Origin: Sorghum bicolor
Lineage: Eukaryota; Streptophyta; Magnoliopsida; Poales; Poaceae
DNA length: 64,000 nucleotides
NCBI RefSeq assembly: GCF_000003195.3
Contig: NC_012879.2
Location: forward strand, 22,991,367 to 23,055,366
Reading direction: 5' to 3'
Part shown: piece by piece, positions 33,601-45,226 of the stretch
How positions within the stretch are numbered: the stretch's first letter is position 1
Layout: each line of letters opens with the position of its first letter
The notes under the pieces: generated by a model
Database searches by the model: none
The model's input: only the letters and a program-made list of their open reading frames with translations
Told to the model about the DNA's origin: nothing
Translations under genes and position numbers: made by a program

Positions 33601-34849
33601 TTGCAGTCATAGATCACTTCGGCTAGGGCGTCCATCACATAGACGTCAAATCGGCGTTCTTGAATGGCGAACTCCAGGAGGAGGTGTACGTTTAGCAACC
33701 TCCAGGCTTCATCGTCGACGATCACAAGCATAAAGTGCTCCACCTCCACAAAGCACTCTATGGACTGCGTCAGGCTCCGCGCGCCTGGAACCAAAAGCTT
33801 GACACCAACCTGTTGTGGCTTGGGTTCAGGCGCTGCGTCGACGAGCATGGAATGTACACCCGCGGTCAAGGCACAGGCCGCCTGATCGTTGGTGTATACG
33901 TCGACGACCTCATCATAACTGGAGAAGACGCCAACGTCGTGACAAAGTTCAAGCAGCAGATGCTGACACGTTCAAGATGAGTGACCTTGGCTTGCTCTCC
34001 TACTACCTTGGGCTCGAGGTGACATAGGGAGCAGCTGGCATCTCGCTCCGGCAGATGGCGTATGCCTCAAAGATACTTGAGAAGGCGGGCTTGAGTGCTT
34101 GCAATGCAAGTACAACCTCCATGGAGCCAAGGCTGAAGCTGCTCAAGGAAGGAACTTCGTCGGCTGTTGATGCCACTGAGCACTGGAGCCTAATTGGGAG
34201 CCTGAGGTACTTGTGAAGTTCCTGGCCAGACCTGGCTTATCCTGTGGGGTACTTCAGCAGGTTCATGAAGGCGCCACGCCAAGAATACCTCACTGCTGTG
34301 AAGCGTGTGCTCCGGTACATGGCGGGCACACTGCACTGGGGATTACACTACTACCCCAAGAAGAAGAATTGTGGTACGCCGGAGCAGCTGGGATATTCAG
34401 ACGGCAATTTGGCCGGCGACGTGAATGATAGAAAGAGCACAAGTGGGCTCATCTTCTTCCTTGCAGGGGGACCGATTGCTTGGCAATCGGCGAAGCAGAA
34501 GGTGGTTGCTCTGTCTTCATGCGAAGCGGAGTACATTGCTGCTGCTGCTGCGTGCGAGGTAGTTTGGTTGGCACGTTTGCTAGCTGAGCTCGTCGGAGGA
34601 GCCATCCTCGCACCAAGACATCTGGTGGACAAGTCTGCCATCACTTTGATGAAAAATCCTATACACTATGACCGGAGCAAGCATTTCGATGTAAAGTTCC
34701 ACTTCATCCGGGAATGCTGCGACAGGAAGCTGATTCATGTTGAGTTTGTCGGAACAAAGTTGCAGCTAGGTGACATCATCACAAAGGCACTGGGTCGCAT
34801 TCGGTTCCAAGAGCTTCGAAGCATGATAGGCATGAAGAATATAGAGTAG
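30652..34849 (+). pseudogene. gag-pol polyprotein of copia element (disabled)
   Basis: Gag ('RTNYPEWALVMEVNF', UBN2-like helices) runs to about 31430. The protease region is decayed (31600). The GAG-pre-integrase zinc finger ('WHERYGHLNFKALRKLGC', 'CEDCVLAKQKR') is at 31980-32120, the integrase core at 32170-32700, RT ('WVYKVKRDENG', 'DVKSAFLNGELQEEVY', 'YVDDLIITG') at 33300-33980, and RNase H ('SDGNLAGDVNDRKSTSG', 'SSCEAEY') at 34240-34849. Stops TAG at 30883, 32083, 33624, 33693 and 34025, several frameshifts and a local duplication in the integrase (32455-32550) disable it. The last 200 codons are open and well preserved. Confidence 0.9.
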
Positions 34850-34872
34850 GTACTCACGGCTTAGGAGGAGAT

Positions 34873-35151
34873 TGTTAGCAGTAAGCCGTGAGCTGTACTT
34901 TCCTATTTTGTATCTTCCTGTTCTGCTCTTAGTAGTACACGGCATGGCCCAAGGAGTTGGGATGGCAACCCCCAATCACGAGCATGCCATATTAAGCTAT
35001 TGCCTAGTTTTAGTGATTGGCTTATTGCCTTAGATAGCTATGTAATCAGCTATATAGAGCAAACTATAATCAGAGAAAAAGCTGCCTCATTGCAGCCCCA
35101 AAACCTGTGTGTCTTCCACAGTGTCATGTGTGTTTGATCGGTGCTCTAACA
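34873..35151 (+). repeat. 3' LTR of copia element
   Basis: 279 bp, preceded by the purine tract 'aggaggagat'. A few substitutions and a small deletion relative to the 5' LTR. Confidence 0.9.
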
Positions 35152-35156
35152 ACTAT

Positions 35157-36000
35157 ATGAAAGCAAATGTATGAACCAAACTTGCAGGTCAACAAAAATC
35201 AGAGTCGACCAAACATAATGAAATCAATTTTTCATTTTGAAAGAGCTTATTAAAGGCTAAACAGGACTTAAACTCAAAGATTTATCATGGAAACTGAAAA
35301 TACCATAAATTATAATAGGAAAAACTATCAGTGAAATTGTGAGATGCCAATTTGGCCAAGAATACAAGAAGAGATAGAAAAGGTTCTTAGTTCATTCAAC
35401 CAAGAGATGTATTTTTTATATCATGAAGACAAGGAGAACATATAAATGGAATTAAGAAAGAATGTGAACCTTAATCCTTGGTTTTTTTTAGTTGCTAGAG
35501 TCTGGAGCAATTCTTAGAAAAGTTGCAAACCATGTTTAAGGATCCTACCAATAGGTCTCTGGATTGCACTGATACTCCGTGACAATAAGCAACTAGACAG
35601 ACCTAACACCCAAATTAAGGGACCCCTGGAACAGATGGCTCGGTTGAGACTAATTCTGCAAACCAAGGCTCCCTGAGGAAACAAGTATAATAGTTTGAAA
35701 CTATTGTTCACTGATTTATTATGAGACAAAAACTCTAAGCCAGCAGAAAAGCCAGTATGGTATGGCGAACCATTCCTAACCAACCACAATTCAGCAGGCA
35801 ACAAACACAAGTACCAACTTGCAGCGTTCCCGAGGCAAGTAACTAATTAAACTGCAAACCAAGATCAGGCCCTAAAGAGAGTTCACTCCATCTTATCTCA
35901 ATCGCATAAACGCGTCCTCCTTGAAGGACAACCAGGACCAGCAATCTAGATTCAAGAGCAAGAACGCAGAGCAGCAAACCGCCTCTCTACACAACGAGAA
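35157..36000. other. Intergenic, no gene recognised
   Basis: Short minus-strand frames (for example 35514-35810) without recognisable domain. Confidence 0.45.
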
Positions 36001-36002
36001 GG

Positions 36003-36300
36003 CTACCCAAAATTGGGGAACAAGAGAGGGTTCTTCACATCTTCCTCACCTGAGGCGAATAGGCAACGGAGGAGAGGTTGAGCGGCAGGCCGGCAAGAAT
36101 GAGAAGCTTTCCTTCCCCGCCGACAAGCGATCCCTCGAGGAATGAATCGGTTGGGAAGACGGAGAGGATCGGCTGCAGTGGGGACGGATGACAACGTGAG
36201 TAGCGGGGCCGGGGTGGCGGTGGCCAGTGGTTACTGACTAGCTGGAGGACTTGAGGTGGACTCCACCGGAGTTGGTGCCGAAATGGGGAGACGCAGGAGA
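36003..36300 (-). other. Possible 5' exon of a minus-strand transcript
   Basis: GC-rich sequence, out of character with its surroundings. A minus-strand frame of 63 codons starts at 36194, and a consensus donor CTCAG|GTGAGG lies near 36048. It looks like a first exon of a host gene whose remainder was lost or separated by insertions. No domain recognised. Confidence 0.3.
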
Positions 36301-36800
36301 TGCGGGAAGAGAACGGACAGGAGAGTCAATTTTTTGAGATTGTTAAATTTTTTTATTAAGGGTGATTTGATCAATATTATTATAATTTCCACGCTGAGAC
36401 ATGTCATTATTATTCATCTATTTAGAAGTTTATCATTATATTTTACTGGGTAGCGTGTCCATACGTTATCACAGGATAACTAAATTTTTATAATAAAACA
36501 CATAGATCGCACGATAAGATAACAATACAATGAAATTAAATACCAATATTAAAGTGATATTAAATCGAAAAACCAAAGTTTATGAAATTAACACAGTCAT
36601 AGAGAGCGTAACATCATAGGTTCACAAGCTCTACTGTATAGACCTTTCCGTGATATGACTAAAATAATATTTTATATCAGCAGAAAATAAATATCTCATA
36701 TCTATTTCTTTCGTGCGCCAGTAAATTCACAAATAAGTTCCGCCACATATTCGTACCATCTTGTACACAAATTCAAGTATATATGTAAATATTGTCACAT
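36301..36800. other. AT-rich intergenic, nothing seen
   Basis: No coding frame or clear repeat. Confidence 0.5.
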
Positions 36801-36806
36801 CAGATT

Positions 36807-37012
36807 AGAGGGTGTTTGGTTGGAGGTGTTAAAGTTTAACAGGTACTGTAACATTTTTGTTTTATTTGACAATTAGTGTCCAATCATAGACTAATTAGAC
36901 TCAAAGTATTTGTCTCAGAAATTATTCTTTAGCTGTGTTTTTAGTTTTGTAAATAGTCTATATTTAATACTTCATACATATGTCAAAATATTCGATATGA
37001 TAGGGCCTTACT
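36807..37012. mobile_element. Decayed Tourist-like MITE
   Basis: Left end TTAGAGGGTGTTTGGTTGG; internal 'tgtccaatcatagactaatta' and 'tatatttaatacttcatac' are typical of this MITE group. The right end is diverged and the exact boundary is uncertain. Confidence 0.45.
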
Positions 37013-37344
37013 CGAAGAAACTCAGAACGAAATTCAATCAGTCAACACATTGAATATTTAGGTAGGTGGGGTATGGTGTTGCACACATGTACAGGTTAGA
37101 AGCAACAATTGATTTGTTGACTGCTATCAAAAGAATTGGACTTGTTGACTATTGAGTAGTATGCCCGTGCTAACACTACGATAAAACTGAAGAGCTCTAT
37201 CATTTGGAAGGAACAAATACCCTCTAGTAGCAGCTCTTCCTCTCGCCTATGGCTTGCCGGCGCCCGAGAAAAAAGGCAAGGCCACGGCGGAGCTCGCACC
37301 CACCTTCAAAATGCATATAAATAAACTTCTCAAGGAAAATTGAC

Positions 37345-38160
37345 ATACCTATTGTAGATGTTTGCACGAAGTCGGCGATCCCTGAAGTACCTATTTCTTC
37401 GTTATGATCCAAGCGATTTGCACTATGATTTTCATCTGGTGCATGGCTCTCTTTACCTACAAAGACAAATGGTTGTAAAATGATTGTCCAATTGTTCTCG
37501 ACAAACCACCAAGAAAAACAAACACTTATAGGTATGTCTCTTGATCAGTGATCTTTTTTTCCATTGACTTAGATATGGTGATCAAAAAATCTTCATAATC
37601 TCCATCATATGTAGATGATGCCTGCAAACACAAAGTAAAGAAATGCGCATCGAGTGAAAACAGCCATGGACACCAAGCCATAATACCTCAAACAAGGAGC
37701 AGACATATAAATCACCTTCACTTTATCCATGAAAGTGAGTGTTTCTTGTAAAGAATGGTGGTCATCCTGGGAGGGTTCACCTACTTTGACGAGGTGGCGG
37801 AAGCTTTCTAGGACGCGAGTTTGGCTAACAAATACTTGAGATAGGATTTCTTCACATTTTTATACTGTGATTCCACCTTCAGGATTTGAACTACAACAGA
37901 AAAGAAGAACATATGTGACTAGGAATGGTTCGGAGAGTGCATATATATACATTATACTACATGTCTATACCATTGGTCAGCAATGTCCCTTGCTGCCTTG
38001 ACGAGCTCTTCATGAAAACCCCCCACAGCCTTCTGAGTCCTAACCATGCATCTGAAGCGCTCTCTTGAGCCGATCTTTATCACTGGCTTCCTCCATCGTC
38101 CGCAGGCAACATATTGCTGTAGCAAATACGCAAACACCTGCGCTGCACGAAAATCCTGAT
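37345..38160 (-). pseudogene. Unrecognised multi-exon gene fragment
   Basis: At least four minus-strand exon-like segments have consensus splice sites. 38150-37972 (VFAYLLQQYVACGRW... to ADQ, donor TG|GTATAG) joins in phase to 37889-37712 (acceptor TTGTAG; EEILSQVFVSQTRVLESF...). Then 37625-37540 (acceptor TTTGCAG; SSTYDGDYEDFLITISKSM) and 37457-37351 (acceptor TTTGTAG, donor ATAG|GTATG). The second segment carries an in-frame TAA about ten codons in. The predicted protein is mostly helical and charged; I do not recognise the family. No start or end was found, so it is a fragment, perhaps captured by a transposon or left by decay. Confidence 0.45.
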
Positions 38161-39700
38161 TAGTGCAATTTCGAGGAACACTACACCCTATACCACAGAT
38201 CCAATCTGGCCTGTATTCTAGTACGATTGATCAAATTTCAATCCAGAAGGGAGCAAGGTCGAGCCAGGTAAGAGAAAGGAGCATGTCCATCTCACTCGTA
38301 AGTAATAACTACAAAGGGTCCATCCCTGCAATGGAATTTAACCAAAAATCTTCTAGGCTTTCCTATTTTAGTGAAGGATTAGCAACATCAATATGTTTCT
38401 ACCGTGAGAATTGAGATCCAACAAGTGCAGGTAGCCTCGCCTTTTCTCCCGGGAATAGCTTATAGCTCTCAAAACTATTTTCTGAAATTTGTGGTTCCCC
38501 TTAATATGACTATATGAGTCAACCTGTTTCCAAAGCTAATAGACAGAACAACGAAGTACAAAATATGAACTGAAACTCCTTACATTTTGTTAAAAAAATG
38601 AGTGATAAAGTGTAATATGTTTAGTCTGCTTACTTGGCTGAGTTATCAAATTAGCATGCAATTCCCGCTGGATCCATAGTGACATATACATTGTCACCTA
38701 TGGAAAAAAAACTCCACCTCTAAAAATAAATGAAATATAAGTAGGGGTCGGAGTATTACTTATAATGTGATAGGGATCAGTATTGGTGAAAATGCATGAC
38801 AATTGTAAATATCCTTAGTATTTCTCTCACTCTTCCAATAGTAAGATTGGTGTAAAATGCATCCCATGTGCACAACCCAAACCACAAACCAGTTTAGCAT
38901 GTATGGCATCTACAAGTTGAAAGTTCAGAACTTGAAACAGAAAGCAACACAAATTCAGATTCCATTTCTCCAAGTAACATCTCACCACCTCATTTTTTTC
39001 CTATGAGAAAATGTTTGCAAGTGCCTCTCAAGTTTCAACAGCTCTGTAGCAAGTTGATCTGCAAGAGCTTAAACAACATATCTGCATTTTCTTTCAATTA
39101 AATGGCAATAGCACATGATTGATTTCTCATGAAGAAAAAGTTGAGAGCACAATAAAACGACTCTACAACAGTAAAGTATTAATGTCACTGAGACTGCACT
39201 TCTTCAGTAAGTGTTTGAAGTCAAGCTCTATCGAAACAGAAGTATAACATTTGACATGGAAACAGAGCTTAAAATAGTGTAGTATATCAAACAATTCTTC
39301 TCAAAATAAATTGCAGAAGTACAACATTGAGTCTGATATGTCCCAAATAAATAGCAGAAGTACAGTGATAGGTATTTGAACCAAACAAATAAAAAATGTG
39401 CACAATAACCTAGATAATACCTGCACTATCGAATTGGTTAGGTTAATGCTTACCACCACAACATCTTCTGCCTTCAGAACTTTCCTCGTTTTGGACTTTT
39501 TTAATAACTACAACCTTGTACTTAGTGCTTTCATAAAAAAAACGAAAAGAATACTCCATTAGTGAGGCAAATTAAGGACAACAAAATTAACAATTTTCTT
39601 TTGGCAAATTCTAGATAGTCCATTAAGCTCATCTATTGTTTCCTTGTAACATACGTGACTCTTCCTTGTAACTTTCCTCATGTTGCACTAACCTCGTCCT
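38161..39700. other. Intergenic, no gene recognised
   Basis: AT-rich; short frames only. Confidence 0.5.
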
Positions 39701-39714
39701 CAATAGGACACCAC

Positions 39715-42215
39715 AAGAACCTACCCACAAATGAGATAGCCCAATGACACGCGCAGTCCACTAGAGTTTCCTTTGTCGCTTCGCCAGGAAAGGCACAAAA
39801 CCCCTCAATCACCTAGAGATGGCCACGAACAATCACCAAATCATGCCAATGCTCCTCCGCTGCTCCAAGCCGTCAGGTGGTGGCAACCACGAAGAGTAAC
39901 AAGAAATGTGCAGCCAAATCGATCTCCAAGTGCCACTAGATGCAATCACCCAAGCAAATGAACTTAGAATCACTCCCAGTCTCACAAAGATGGTTAATCT
40001 ATGAAGGAGATGAGTGGGAGGTGTTTGCTTAGGCTCATAAGGATGTCAAGTATGCTAGAATGCTAAGAGAGTTTCCCTTGAGCCGGCCAAACACTATTTA
40101 TAAGCCGCCCCAAAGAATGGAGCCGCTAAACATTAAATTTCTCAGGGAACATGCATCGGACGCGTCACACGCCCCTTAGCATTGGACGCTACTCAGGGAG
40201 CCCTACAAGTGTGCAAGGTCATCGAACGCGCCCGACACGTCCTCACTGGACGCTCCATGGTGTCTGACACTCATAGCTAGAGATGCTCGCTTGCGCGCTT
40301 GCTGACGTTACCACTTCACTGGACATAGGAAAAGTGTTAGAGCCACGTTCGACGCTCACCCATCGGATGCTTTGATGCACCATTCAAACATGCGCTGAGT
40401 TTCCATGACACACCGGATGCTGGACCAACATCTGATGCCTCAGTGGCCAGCGTCCGGTGAGTGTTCTCCTGTGACTTCTCCAAACTTTCTATTGGTGCAA
40501 TAGAAAATATGCATTTCATTTTCTCAAAAGCGTCAAATCCCACTTCGCAAGCTAAGTGGGAGGGAGAGAGAGATACCCAACTCCTCTCCATCACTTCAAC
40601 CCTTTCTTAAATGTGCTAACCACCAAGTGTTTCACCTTTTGCACATGTGTTAGCACATTTTCACAAACATTTTCAAGGGTTAAATTAGCTCACTAGGTTC
40701 TAAATGCACCTACATAAACAATGACTCCTAGTGGCACTTGATAACCACTTACCCGAAGAATTCCCCTCTTTATAGTATAACTATCTATCCTAAATGTGAT
40801 CACACCCTCTATGGTGTCTTGATCACCAAAACCAAAACCCTAAGCAATACCTTTACCTTGATCTCCAAAGAGTTTTGTTTTTCTCTTTCTTCTTTTCTAA
40901 GTTGAGCACTTGATCACCTTGTGGTCATCACCATTACCACCATGATCATCTCTTGCTCCATCACTTGGCATGTACCAACCTCATCTAGTCTACACACATT
41001 TAGGATAGATGTTAGTACTAGGATTTCATCAATTATCCAAAACCAAACTAGGGCTTTTAGATGAGCACAAAACCCCTCACAATAGCCAATGACCAAAAGT
41101 GGCTACAATCACCAAGAGACCCTTCCATGGTCCTCCATAAGCACCAAGCCAGCTAGGTGAAGAAAATCTTCAAAACTAATAAGAAATCTTGAGTTTCAAA
41201 AACCACCTAGTGCTACCAAATTCAAGCTCTCAATTTACAATCCACTAGATCACTCACAATCTCAAACAAACATGATCACGAAGTTAGCAAGTGAGTTGGA
41301 GTGTTTGCTTGAGCTCTATTTATGCAACAATGTCAGCTAATTGTGCTAAGATAACCAAATTGGTTGGCCACACAGGTATATATAGTGCACAATCCCAAAA
41401 TAGTCGTTGGAGCCAACGTGCACAAAAAATTGGACCAAGGAATTATCTGGTAGTGTCACCGGACTAGCCGTTGCAGCCCCTAACGGCCAACCTTTAGCTC
41501 TTAGTGACCATTGGATTAATCAAATGCCTTTGCAGAGAGGTTCTAGAGAGCAATTTTGGCCACTGGATACTGTGGTGCCTATCTCCAGATTATCCATTGA
41601 CCCCCTTTTGGAACTCCCGAGCAACAACCCCTTAGTGAATAGTGCCAGCGCATCATCCGGTGCTACTTAACCCTAGCCTAGGTTAAGACTGTTCATGTGG
41701 CGCTTGCTTTGGTGCCTCAAGTGGGACATTGCTGGGTTAATCCGGTGCCCACTAAAAGGCACCAAACACTCAATTTTCATCCATTTTTTAAACGTGGTAA
41801 TTCCTCAAGTATTCCACCAACTTGTGCACATGAGTTAGTCTTTCACAAACATTTTTTTCAAGGGTTTTCACTTGTATCTCACCATGTCACTAAGCGATAT
41901 GCACATGCAAATAAAACTCACACTTAGTGACACTAGATAACTATTGCAACTAAATATTTCTCCTCTTTATAGTATAGTATATCTGTCCTAAGCCCTAACA
42001 AATACCTTTGCCTTGTGACATGATTTTGCTCCATCTTTGCTCCATTTGATGAACACTTGCATACATGTGATCATGATCTCCATTTCCATCACCTCCTATG
42101 CATTGCCCATCACTTCCATGTGGACCCTAGCTATCCATACTCAATGAAAGCATTGGTTCACATGGTTGGCACTCAATTACCCAAACTAAACTAGGGCTTT
42201 TAGTGAGTGTGAGAC
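39715..42215. repeat. Two tandem, diverged LTR-like repeats
   Basis: Unit 1 is about 39770-41060 and unit 2 about 41060-42210. Both contain 'cacaaaacccctcacaat'-like starts, 'tctttatagtata' and end near 'aaactagggcttttag'. GC-rich segments with 'ggacgct' and 'gcgtccggtg' motifs resemble the solo LTR at 24431-25966, so these may be relatives of that LTR family. Boundaries and type are uncertain. Confidence 0.5.
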
Positions 42216-43885
42216 GACCTTAGCACCAGCTCCATGGTTGCAAAACTGCTCTAAGGGGTAGGTGCCTCACTAGTACATGAAAGCCCGTGTAGGTTGGTGA
42301 TAGTGGAGGGACAAAGGACCATCTTTGATGAGGTGCAATTGTGGGGCAACATGGGTGGGGGCATGCCAGTGGTCGTGGGTGAGCGCACCGGCTAAACCAT
42401 CTCCTAGGACATGTGTGTCAGGGTGCCTTTCTAACCATTCCTGGCCTCACCTGCTTGCCATGGGAGCTTGAGTTGTAACAAGAGAGGAATGAGAAGATGG
42501 ATAAGAGCCTGGGAGGAAGGAAGGAGATGAGATATGGGCCCCACTTGTAAGTAAGGAGAGAAGTGGACTAGCCAGGGTGGTATTACATCATTTGTGTGTG
42601 TTTCAGCCCCCAAGGTTGATGGTTGAGCATATGCATCACCAACTTTCTAAGAATCCTGCATAGTTTAAGTGTTGAAAGGGGTAACAGCACGCCAGCGAAC
42701 CAATCTGAATGCACTGTGCAGCAGGAGGCAGCCGTTGAAGTATATACATTGAGATAAGGGAATTATTAGATTCTAGTATTAATAGAGTGCATTACTGTAT
42801 TGAAAGAGATCTTATAAATTGTGGCGCAGCCAACTGCAACACTTCGAGCTCTTGGAGACGTTATGTCATGCCCAAGTTACGGAGAAAGAGTCGAGATGCA
42901 ACCCGGTACGATGTCAAGGAGTGGTGCGAAAGAGAACCAAAAAGTTCAACTGGTCTTTTGCAAATGGTTTGATTTCTCTTGTCCTAGCATCGCGCGGGTA
43001 TCTTACTTGTAAGAAGGAGTAGACTAATCCACTCACAGGTGGTTAAGCTCTTTTTTTTTTGCTAAAAAAGACGATGGTGGTATTTCAAGCCATACAAATA
43101 ATATATATCATCACATACTTTTGCATGTGGGCTTGATGTTGTTGAAGACATACAAAATGGCATGGTTCAAACACACACATGAATTGAAATGGCAAGTTTT
43201 GAAGTAGACAAACAATAATAGCATATCTGGGAAGCCTGAAAATTGTAGTGAAATGTATCCAAATAACCTTTTTTAAGTTACAACCATGCTATTATAAATT
43301 TAACGATTCAAAAGCCACCACTTCTTACGTGATAGGTCTTACTATTGTATTTTCATATGTACCAAAATTCCCATGTTGCTCTCTCTCTCCATTCACATAG
43401 GTCCCACTTGTCGGCTCTTTGTTAGTTCCCTCATCTTCTTCCATATAGGAGACACAGATTTCTCCATCCGTTCATCAACCAGCCACCAAACACATGACAT
43501 GATCCTGTTGAAGCTAGTGTTGGCTCCACAACCTTATCGTGCCACCATCGAGCCATGATGGTGTTGGTGCCTTGATGTTGTGGCCTGCACAAGAGAAAAG
43601 GCAAAGCCAGGAATGCAGAAAGATAGAGAAGGCACATGATAGATGGTCATCAATCTCGCCACAACTAAAAAGAGTAAAATATGGACAAAACTTCATGCGA
43701 CAAAACTTTGGGTCATCCATCTGCCCTGACCCCTATGATCCCTTCCCTGCGTGCTCTCCCGCTAGGCGATGGGCCTAGTGTCGCACGGTTTTCCTCCCCT
43801 ACAGGCCCACACAAGCATCCCAGTGGTGATAGATGGCGTCAGACCCTCCTAATGTTGACACTTCTTAACCCAACTACTAAAAATA
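42216..43885. other. Intergenic, no gene recognised
   Basis: Several frames of 60-80 codons overlap in different phases (for example 42819-43022), with no recognisable domain. Confidence 0.45.
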
Positions 43886-43890
43886 GACTC

Positions 43891-44586
43891 TGTTGATGCA
43901 AAACTGGTCTGCAAACACAAAGGGCTAATACCCGATTCAAACGTTAAGGCGTGCCAGCCGATTTGACCTTGCTATCGGCAAAGGTGATAACTCGAATACT
44001 TTAGTCCTGACAACAGCGATGCGCCCGGATGTCACGGCTAAGAGGTACTCATGCGGAACTTGAGAACACGCCGAGCTTAAGTCGACGAATTCCTAAGAAC
44101 TCGTAACAAAAGGAAAAAGTATGACGAAGTCGTCGAAAAGTAAATGCTGGAATACGAGTAAAAACGTGTGTTTGATTTCTTGATTGATTATCTATTACAA
44201 GGCCCTAGGGTCTACATTTATACCCTGCTCAAAGAGCTACAACCAGACACGATTAGAATTCGAATTCCAAATTACACGGAATCCGTATACAAAACGATGT
44301 AAATAATTAAGGAAATAACAAAACTATCCCTCGTGACAAACCGAAACTCCTCCACATAACGACCGGCAGCTTCCGGACTCCCTCTTCGCATCATCGGCAG
44401 ACCCTTTGCCATAGTCATCGGCAGACTTTCTTATCTAGCCATCGGCACCATATTACTGCTTGTGGACTTAATCACGTTCAACCTCTCCCTCATCGGCAAC
44501 CATCCTCATCGGCAACCCACTTTGTAAACATCGTACTGCCACCTTATCCTGCCATCCCAGACACGTGCCCAAAAACGGTGTCAACA
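43891..44586 (-). repeat. 3' LTR of Tat element
   Basis: TG...CA. On the minus strand U3 begins at 44586. A TATA-like GGTATAAATG lies near 44219, and five ATCGGCA motifs cluster at 44391-44515, about 170-300 bp upstream of that TATA. A polypurine tract ACTGGGGGGCATG (minus) abuts it at 44587-44599. Confidence 0.95.
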
Positions 44587-45069
44587 CATGCCCCCCAGTT
44601 TCGGAGTATAAAACTATTAATGCTCCGAAATTCTCTGCAGTAATGATGCCTTTTCCCGCAATTAATGCTCCTAATCTGGTAACCGACAACCTCAATCTGA
44701 ACAACTCTGATCCTATTCCTCCGCAGATTTCTCGAAATCCCCAACTTTCTAAACGGGCATTTTTCTCAGCCGTACATCGGCAACAATACCGTTACAAAGA
44801 TCTGCCGATGTTCTGACCAGGATATTCGCACAAACGGTTACTTCCCCTCTATCCGCCCATCGGCAATATGACCGTTGTAGAATATTGCCAATGGACCGAC
44901 CAGGAGATCTCGCACAGTAAAATATCTTCAGATAATGACCGCTTCCTGTCAAATCACCTGCACAATCCCTGGATTACCGTGCGAATAGTTACCATATCCA
45001 CCTGAGTACCCTCGGATTTCTCGGATGCGGCAAAGAGATAAGTCGGATTTGCCCTTGCCCATTTTGTCC

Positions 45070-45078
45070 TATAAATAG
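45070..45078 (+). promoter_or_regulatory. TATA box of the antisense PMD gene
   Basis: TATAAATAG in 'cctataaatagttcc', 157 bp upstream of the ATG at 45227. Three ATCGGC/GCCGAT motifs sit about 200-300 bp further upstream (44774-44866), mirroring their placement in the LTR. Confidence 0.7.
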
Positions 45079-45226
45079 TTCCTTCTCGGGTACTCCTTCC
45101 CCATCACACCATTCTACTACCCAACTTTACTTTTCCAGCGGCGGCGCCACCAAAAACTCCCAAGGTCTCTGACAAGTACCCCTCTTCACCAACTCCGGCG
45201 CCTTCAAACGCTTCCTTCGCAGCAAG

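Larger units (their letters stand above)
30336..35151 (+). mobile_element. Ty1/copia retrotransposon, decayed, 4.8 kb
   Basis: LTRs of 284 and 279 bp with TGTTAGCAGT...GCTCTAACA ends. The target duplication is AGTAT (30331-30335) against ACTAT (35152-35156), one mismatch. Gene order gag, protease/integrase, RT, RNase H fits copia. Confidence 0.9.

Noticed and set aside
42787..43022. Possible small gene with three overlapping frames
   Set aside because: No preferred frame, no domain and no splice or promoter context.
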